Assembly: GCF_000378125.1 (NCBI RefSeq)
Contig: NZ_KB899242.1
Coordinates: 186,001 to 250,000 of the forward strand
Length of the DNA: 64,000 nucleotides
Origin: Rudaea cellulosilytica DSM 22992
GTDB lineage: Bacteria; Pseudomonadota; Gammaproteobacteria; Xanthomonadales; Rhodanobacteraceae
Direction of reading: 5' to 3'
This document shows, in pieces, positions 59,079 to 64,000 of this stretch. The translations under genes and the position numbers were made by a program. Under the pieces are notes generated by a model. That model made no database searches, was not told where the DNA came from, and saw nothing but the letters and a program-made list of their open reading frames with translations. Numbering within the stretch: position 1 is the stretch's first letter; each line of letters begins with the position of its first letter.

Positions 59079-60752
59079 ATGCACCCCTTGCCAACCCTGC
59101 TGTTCGCCTTGTGCTTGCTCGCCTCGATGCGCGCATCGGCACAGGATGTGAAGCCCGAAGGCACGATCGTCGTGGCGATGAACGCCGACATCCGCACGAC
59201 CAACCCCGGCGTCAACCGCGACGCGAACACCGATTCGGTGATGATGCATATCGTCGAAGGGCTCGTCGGCTACCGCGAGGACGGGACGCCCGCCCCGCTG
59301 CTTGCGCAGAGCATCGACGTCTCCGCCGACGGCAGAACCTATACGTTCCGCCTGCGCGACGGCATCCGCTTTCACAATGGCGCCGTGCTCGCTGCCGACG
59401 ATGTGGTCTGGAGCTGGCGCCGCTACCTCGACCCGAAGACGCTGTGGACTTGCCTGGCCGACTTCGACGGCAGCCGCGGACTGAAAATCGAATCGGTGCA
59501 AGCGGCAGACGCGCACAGCGTGGTGTTCAAGCTCAATCGCGCCGCGCCGCTGCTGCTGACGCAGATGGCTGCGCTGCCCTGCGGCGCAAGCGGCATCGTC
59601 CACCGCGACTCGGTCAACGCCGACGGATCGTGGAAAACGCCGATCGGCACCGGCCCCTACCAACTGGAAACTTGGCGGCGCGGCGAATACATCGAACTCG
59701 CCGCGTTCACCGGCTACGCCTCGCGCGGCGGCCCACCCGATGGCTACACGGGCGGCAAGACCGCCTACGCGCGGAAGGTGCGCTGGCTGTTCATCCGCGA
59801 CGACGCCGCGCGCCGCGTCGCCCTGATCAAAGGCCAGATCGATGTGCTGCCGATCGTGCAGGTGTCCGAATTCGCGCAGATCCGCAAGCTGCCGCATGTC
59901 ACGCTGAAGAGCGCGCCGCTGCTCACGGTCAATGCGCTGCTGATGCAGACGCGCGACCCCGCGCTCGCAGACCCTAAATTCCGCCGCGCGCTCGCGACTG
60001 CGCTCGACACCGGCGCGATCGCCGAGATCGCCTCCGGCGGCACGGGCGTCGCCAGCGCATCGATGGTACCGGTGACGAGCCCGTATTTCTCCGCCGCGCA
60101 GAAACGGGGCTACGACTACAACTTGGCACGCGCCAAACAACTGCTTGCCGAATCGAGCTATCACGGCGAGAAGATCAAGCTCGTCACCAACCGCCGCTAT
60201 CCGGACATGTACGACCAGTCGATCATGATCCAATCGATGGCACGTGAGGCCGGCATCCGCCTCGAGCTCGAAGTCACCGAGTGGGCGACCCAGCTCGAAC
60301 GCTACATGAGCGGCAACTATCAACTGATGTCGTACGGCTATTCCGCGCGCACCGACCCCTACCTCGGCTACGACGCGATGCTCGGTGACAAGAGCAAAAG
60401 CAAACGCAAGGTCTGGGACGATAGGCAGGCCATCGCCCTGCTCGCCGATGCCGGCGCGAGCGCCGATCGCGCCGAGCGCCAGGCGCTGTTCGACAAGATG
60501 CATGCGCTGATGCTCGAGGACACGCCGCTGGTCGTGCTGTTCTGCCCCGCCGACGTCGTCGCGATCAAGCGCGAACTCGACGGCTTCCGACCCTGGGGCA
60601 TCGGCCGCGAACGCCTGTGGAACGTGCGCCGCATCGGCCGAACGTCGGCAGCTGCCGCGGCCGCGGCATTTTCAGGTTTCAGACAGGATTCGGTGTCAGG
60701 CTCGGCACCGGATTCCGCCACACGATCCGATTCGGGGAGGAAAACACGATGA
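59079..60752 (+). CDS. Family 5 ABC substrate-binding protein (peptide/amine)
   Basis: 557-aa periplasmic binding protein of the DppA/OppA/GsiB family with signal peptide MHPLPTLLFALCLLASMRASAQ. Typical SBP_bac_5 sequence: TIVVAMNADIRTTNPGVN, the conserved YTFRLRDGIRFHNGAVLAADDVVWSW, and RPWGIGRERLWNVR near the end. It would capture a peptide, polyamine or related compound. The start ATG 59079 opens the signal peptide; a weak site precedes it. No DppBCDF permease lies in the window, so it is an orphan, unless it follows past 64 kb. The stop overlaps the alpha/beta hydrolase gene (ATGA). Confidence 0.92.
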   Translation: MHPLPTLLFALCLLASMRASAQDVKPEGTIVVAMNADIRTTNPGVNRDANTDSVMMHIVEGLVGYREDGTPAPLLAQSIDVSADGRTYTFRLRDGIRFHNGAVLAADDVVWSWRRYLDPKTLWTCLADFDGSRGLKIESVQAADAHSVVFKLNRAAPLLLTQMAALPCGASGIVHRDSVNADGSWKTPIGTGPYQLETWRRGEYIELAAFTGYASRGGPPDGYTGGKTAYARKVRWLFIRDDAARRVALIKGQIDVLPIVQVSEFAQIRKLPHVTLKSAPLLTVNALLMQTRDPALADPKFRRALATALDTGAIAEIASGGTGVASASMVPVTSPYFSAAQKRGYDYNLARAKQLLAESSYHGEKIKLVTNRRYPDMYDQSIMIQSMAREAGIRLELEVTEWATQLERYMSGNYQLMSYGYSARTDPYLGYDAMLGDKSKSKRKVWDDRQAIALLADAGASADRAERQALFDKMHALMLEDTPLVVLFCPADVVAIKRELDGFRPWGIGRERLWNVRRIGRTSAAAAAAAFSGFRQDSVSGSAPDSATRSDSGRKTR

Positions 60753-61810
60753 AAACATTCCGATTTGCTGCCGCATGCTGCGCACTCGTCCTAGGTACCG
60801 CGTTGGCCTGCGGCCATGCCTGCGCCGCGGATGCCAAGGCAGCCGACAAGAAAACCGTCGAGAAGAAGGCGGCCAAAGAGGGCGACCTCGACAAGTTCAT
60901 CAACCTCGATTCCGACGACATCGACACGAAAGTCGAAGTGATCACACAGACGCTGTACGAACAGGAACAACGCATCGTCACCCTGACCTTCATGCAGGAA
61001 TTCGGCGATCGGGTGAAACTGAAACGCGTCGCCTACGCGAGTGCCGACGGCACGCTGATCCCTGGCTACGTGTTCACGCCGCTCAAGCCCGAAGCCGGGA
61101 AGAAATATCCCGCCATTGTCATGGTCCACGGCGGTTTCCACGAGCGCTTCGACTGGCGCTGGTTCCAACTCATCGACCTGGCCGTGACCAAGGGTTATGT
61201 CGTGATCTTCCCCGAATATCGCGGCAGCCGCGGCTACGGCGCCAACCACTACGTCAACGAATACGGCATTACCGATACGGCTGACGTGCTCGCCGCAGCG
61301 CATTATTTCTCCGGCCTCGACTACGTCGATCCGGCGCGCCTCGCCATCTTCGGCCAGAGTCGCGGCGGCATGGTCACGCTGCTCGCGATCGAGAAGGAGC
61401 CGGCGCTGTTCAAGGCTGCGATCGACATCGTCGGCCTCGCCGACTTCGTCGCCTACATGGCCTACAAGCCAGACTACCGCCGCAACGAAGTGGCCAAGGA
61501 AAGCGCCTACTTCAAGGGCAAGCTGCCGAACGAGAACCTGGGCGCCTACATGGACGTCTCGCCGATCAACCACGTCGACAAGATTCAGGCGCCGCTGCTC
61601 GTGCTCGCGACCAAGGGCGACAAGATCGCGCCGTACGACCTGCACACCGGCCGGCTGCTCGACGTGCTCAAATCCAAGGGCAAGGTGTTCGAGTCCAAGA
61701 CTTACGACAACGCACCCGGCGGCCACATCTTCATGGACGGCGACACGCCCGAGCAGCGCGACGCGCTGCAGCGCAGTTTCGATTTCCTCGGCAAATACCT
61801 GAAGCCCTAA
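60749..61810 (+). CDS. Exported S9-like alpha/beta hydrolase
   Basis: 353-aa secreted hydrolase. Signal peptide about 1-26 (ending ACAA). The alpha/beta fold has nucleophile S204 in FGQSRGG, oxyanion region VHGGF (126-130), acid D near ATKGDKIAP and histidine in PGGHIFMDG. It resembles prolyl-oligopeptidase-type domains (dipeptidyl peptidase S9 family) without the N-terminal propeller. A Lys-rich linker (30-48) follows the signal. Overlaps the binding protein gene by 4 bp, implying coordinate use: it may cleave the ligand in the periplasm. Confidence 0.9.
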   Translation: MKTFRFAAACCALVLGTALACGHACAADAKAADKKTVEKKAAKEGDLDKFINLDSDDIDTKVEVITQTLYEQEQRIVTLTFMQEFGDRVKLKRVAYASADGTLIPGYVFTPLKPEAGKKYPAIVMVHGGFHERFDWRWFQLIDLAVTKGYVVIFPEYRGSRGYGANHYVNEYGITDTADVLAAAHYFSGLDYVDPARLAIFGQSRGGMVTLLAIEKEPALFKAAIDIVGLADFVAYMAYKPDYRRNEVAKESAYFKGKLPNENLGAYMDVSPINHVDKIQAPLLVLATKGDKIAPYDLHTGRLLDVLKSKGKVFESKTYDNAPGGHIFMDGDTPEQRDALQRSFDFLGKYLKP

Positions 61811-61898
61811 AGAAAGAGCATCTTCGGTGGCAAGCAAAGCTTGTCACCGGGGATTCGATTTGTCTTTGCCCTCACCTTTCTCATCTCGGAAAGAACCC

Positions 61899-62690
61899 AT
61901 GAACTCCGCGTTCGCAAAAATATACTTTTTCACCACAGCCGTCCTGCTCCTGCTCCTCGCGCACAACCCCGCCCGCGCAGCCGATTCCGATCCGCGCACG
62001 AGCGGTCCGCGCAGCCTGCTGATCGCCTACCACACCACGCCGGCGAACCGTGAAAAGCTGCGCAACTACATGCTGAGCATCGGCCTCAAGGACTTCGCCC
62101 AGTGGAAGCGCGAGGGTGCGATCGCCGACTACCACGTCTATTTCAACCGCTACATCGACTCGGACAATTGGGACATGTTCGCCAATGTCACGCTTGCCGC
62201 CGAAAACGGCACCGCGCGCTGGGCGCGGATCGAGGCGAACCACCCGGCCGGCCTCGGCGAGGCGGCGGTCGCGCTGACCACGGCGGTGCACACCACGGTC
62301 GCCGACCTCATGCGCAGCAAGTCTACGCCGGCGAAGGGCGGCAAGCCGCCGGTCTACCTGATGATTCCCTACGATTATCTCGTTTCGGTGAGCGACTACA
62401 TAAAATACGTTGACGCCTACGTGCTGCCGCAGGCCGACGGCTGGGCCGACGAGAAGGTGCTGTCGGGCTACGGCTTTTATCTCTCGCGCTATCCGGCCGG
62501 CCGGCCGTGGAGCGCGATGTTCGTGTTCGAGTATGCCGACGAGGACGGCCTCGGCTCGCGCGACGTGACCGTAGCCAAGGTGCGCGAGCGCCTGAAGCAG
62601 AATCCCGAATGGAAAGCGATTGCCGACAACAAGCACAACGTGCGCAACGAAAAGCAACCGGTCGTCGCCGACGAACTGATCGCGCGCTGA
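61899..62690 (+). CDS. Exported protein of unknown function with a two-fold internal repeat
   Basis: 263-aa secreted protein, signal peptide about 1-28. Two halves look alike: about 38-125 (REKLRNYMLSIGLKDFAQWK, IADYHVYFNRYID, DNWDMFANVTL) and about 150-235 (SVSDYIKYVDAYVLPQADGW, LSGYGFYLSRYPAG, RPWSAMFVFEY). The pattern (helix, strand, strand, helix) resembles dimeric ferredoxin-like barrels, but I cannot name a family. It lies 88 bp after the hydrolase gene and 28 bp before the gabT gene, so it belongs to the operon. Confidence 0.65.
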   Translation: MNSAFAKIYFFTTAVLLLLLAHNPARAADSDPRTSGPRSLLIAYHTTPANREKLRNYMLSIGLKDFAQWKREGAIADYHVYFNRYIDSDNWDMFANVTLAAENGTARWARIEANHPAGLGEAAVALTTAVHTTVADLMRSKSTPAKGGKPPVYLMIPYDYLVSVSDYIKYVDAYVLPQADGWADEKVLSGYGFYLSRYPAGRPWSAMFVFEYADEDGLGSRDVTVAKVRERLKQNPEWKAIADNKHNVRNEKQPVVADELIAR

Positions 62691-62718
62691 TCGAAACGAA
62701 ATCGCCGGGAAAAAAATC

Positions 62719-64000
62719 ATGACGCAATCCAATGCCAGCAATCGCGACTGGATGCAGCGCCGCCGCGCCGCCGTCGCCAATGGGGTCAAGCAGACCCACG
62801 AGATCTTCGCCGCGCGGGCAGAGAACGCCGAACTGTGGGACATCGAAGGCCGCCGCTACATCGACTTCGCTGGCGGCATCGCCGTGCTCAACACGGGTCA
62901 CTGCCATCCGCAGATAGTCGCCGCGGTGCAGGAGCAGCTCGCACGCTTCACCCATACCTGCTTCCAGATCGTCGCCCACGACAACTACGTCGAGGTCGCC
63001 GAAAAGCTCAACGCGCTCGCGCCAGGCGACTTCGCCAAGAAGTCGGTGCTGCTGACCACCGGTGCGGAAGCGGTGGAGAACGCGGTCAAGATCGCGCGCG
63101 CCGCGACCGGGCGTTCTGCGGTGATCACGTTCACCGGCGGCTACCACGGCCGCACACTGATGACACTGGCGATGACCGGCAAGGTCAACCCGTTCAAGCT
63201 CGGCTTCGGCCCGTTCCCGGGCGAAGTGTTCCACGCGCGCTTCCCGAATGCGCTGCACGGCGTGTCGATCGAGGATGCGAAAGCCTCGCTCGAAACGATT
63301 TTCCTCAACGACGTCGAACCTTCGCGCGTCGCCGCGATCGCGATCGAGCCGATCCAAGGTGAAGGCGGCTTCTACGTCGCGCCGTTCGAATTCCTGCGCT
63401 GGCTGCGCGCGCTATGCGACAAGCACGGCATCCTGCTGATCGCCGACGAGATCCAGACCGGCGCCGGACGCACGGGCAAATGGTTCGCGATCGAACACTC
63501 GGGTATCGCGCCTGACCTGATCACGACGGCGAAGTCACTCGCCGGCGGCATCCCCCTGTCCGCCGTGGTCGGACGCGCCGAGGTGATGGATGCGCCGCTG
63601 CCGGGCGGACTCGGCGGCACCTACGCGGGCAGTCCGCTCGCCTGTGCGGCGGCGCTCGCCGTGATCCGCGCGTTCGAGGAAGAGAGCCTGCTCGAACAGG
63701 CACGCACGCTCGGCGAACATCTGACGACGCGACTGCATGCGCTGCAGAAGCAATACTCCGCGATCGTCGACGTGCGCGGTCTCGGCGCGATGGTCGCGTT
63801 CGAGTTGTTCAGCGCCGACGGCAAACCAGACGCCGATCTGGCCGCGAAGTTGGTCAGGTATTCGCTGCAACATGGACTGATCCTGCTCGCCTGCGGCATG
63901 TTCGGCAACGTGATCCGCATCCTCGTGCCGCTGACCGCATCGACCGGGCTGGTCGATGAAGGCCTCGACATCATCGCCGGTGGCCTGCGCGAACTGACGC
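62719..64000 (+). CDS. gabT: 4-aminobutyrate aminotransferase (3' end outside window)
   Basis: Class III aminotransferase moving the amino group of 4-aminobutyrate (or 5-aminovalerate/omega-amino acids) to 2-oxoglutarate. PLP lysine K272 in TTAKSLAGG, IADEIQTGAGRTGK with D243, GGYHGRTLMTLAMTG, and TTGAEAVENAVKIARA. The sequence begins MTQSNASNRDWMQRR and aligns with E. coli GabT; about 427 codons are visible, nearly the full length, and the stop is past the edge. Located at the end of the GntR-controlled operon, it suggests that the captured compound yields a 4-carbon omega-amino acid. Confidence 0.93.
   Translation, partial: MTQSNASNRDWMQRRRAAVANGVKQTHEIFAARAENAELWDIEGRRYIDFAGGIAVLNTGHCHPQIVAAVQEQLARFTHTCFQIVAHDNYVEVAEKLNALAPGDFAKKSVLLTTGAEAVENAVKIARAATGRSAVITFTGGYHGRTLMTLAMTGKVNPFKLGFGPFPGEVFHARFPNALHGVSIEDAKASLETIFLNDVEPSRVAAIAIEPIQGEGGFYVAPFEFLRWLRALCDKHGILLIADEIQTGAGRTGKWFAIEHSGIAPDLITTAKSLAGGIPLSAVVGRAEVMDAPLPGGLGGTYAGSPLACAAALAVIRAFEEESLLEQARTLGEHLTTRLHALQKQYSAIVDVRGLGAMVAFELFSADGKPDADLAAKLVRYSLQHGLILLACGMFGNVIRILVPLTASTGLVDEGLDIIAGGLRELT

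Overview
The window reads as chromosomal DNA of a GC-rich gammaproteobacterium, most likely order Lysobacterales (Xanthomonadales), perhaps Rhodanobacteraceae. This is inferred from the cmk-rpsA-ihfB-lapA-lapB gene order, an EcfK/PknS-type sigma factor and kinase pair, a PqiA protein split over two genes, and uniform high-GC codon use with few AT-rich islands. No phylogeny was run. Coding density is high. No rRNA, tRNA, CRISPR array, prophage or insertion sequence was recognised. Gene starts were moved from the longest open frames to positions supported by ribosome binding sites, signal peptides or domain starts.

Layout. 1-6.2 kb: the 5' part of a bacterial alpha-2-macroglobulin and a PLP-dependent sulfur amino acid enzyme. 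6.2-10.1 kb: an ECF sigma factor with a large TPR Ser/Thr kinase. 10-18.6 kb, minus strand: cmk, rpsA, ihfB, lapA, lapB, a WecA-like transferase, a CapD/WbpM-like epimerase/dehydratase and galU, joining translation, nucleoid and envelope polysaccharide functions. 18.8-20.5 kb: the MsrPQ methionine sulfoxide repair system. 20.4-23.9 kb: a PqiAABC lipid transport operon, then an FHA protein. 24.9-26 kb: two polyhydroxyalkanoate granule genes. 26-31 kb: a MarR-controlled EmrAB-type tripartite efflux operon with a textbook operator-promoter. 31-43.3 kb: mixed metabolic and regulatory genes (cold-shock/excalibur protein, GNAT, aldo-keto reductase, SDR, alcohol dehydrogenase with a divergent LysR, glycosyltransferase, amidohydrolase, GST, ArsR/SRPBCC pair, YceI, MFS exporter).

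The accessory part with most novelty is 43.3-64 kb. At 43.7-48 kb an atypical SDR, two paralogous exported proteins resembling the Tiki/TraB/ChaN/EreA superfamily, and a beta-carbonic anhydrase between them form one tight operon. At 48-56.3 kb there are a beta-propeller protein, two divergent exported proteins sharing an unrecognised domain (three copies in all), a tandem PstS-like binding protein, and a three-gene operon for a periplasmic binding protein, a PepSY membrane/ferredoxin-reductase fusion and a small outer-membrane-like protein. At 56.4-64 kb a GntR regulator with two winged-helix domains lies among two class III aminotransferases, an orphan family 5 binding protein, an alpha/beta hydrolase and an unknown exported protein. 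The same split inverted repeat occurs in both promoter regions of that cluster, so it probably forms one regulon for uptake and breakdown of an amine or peptide.
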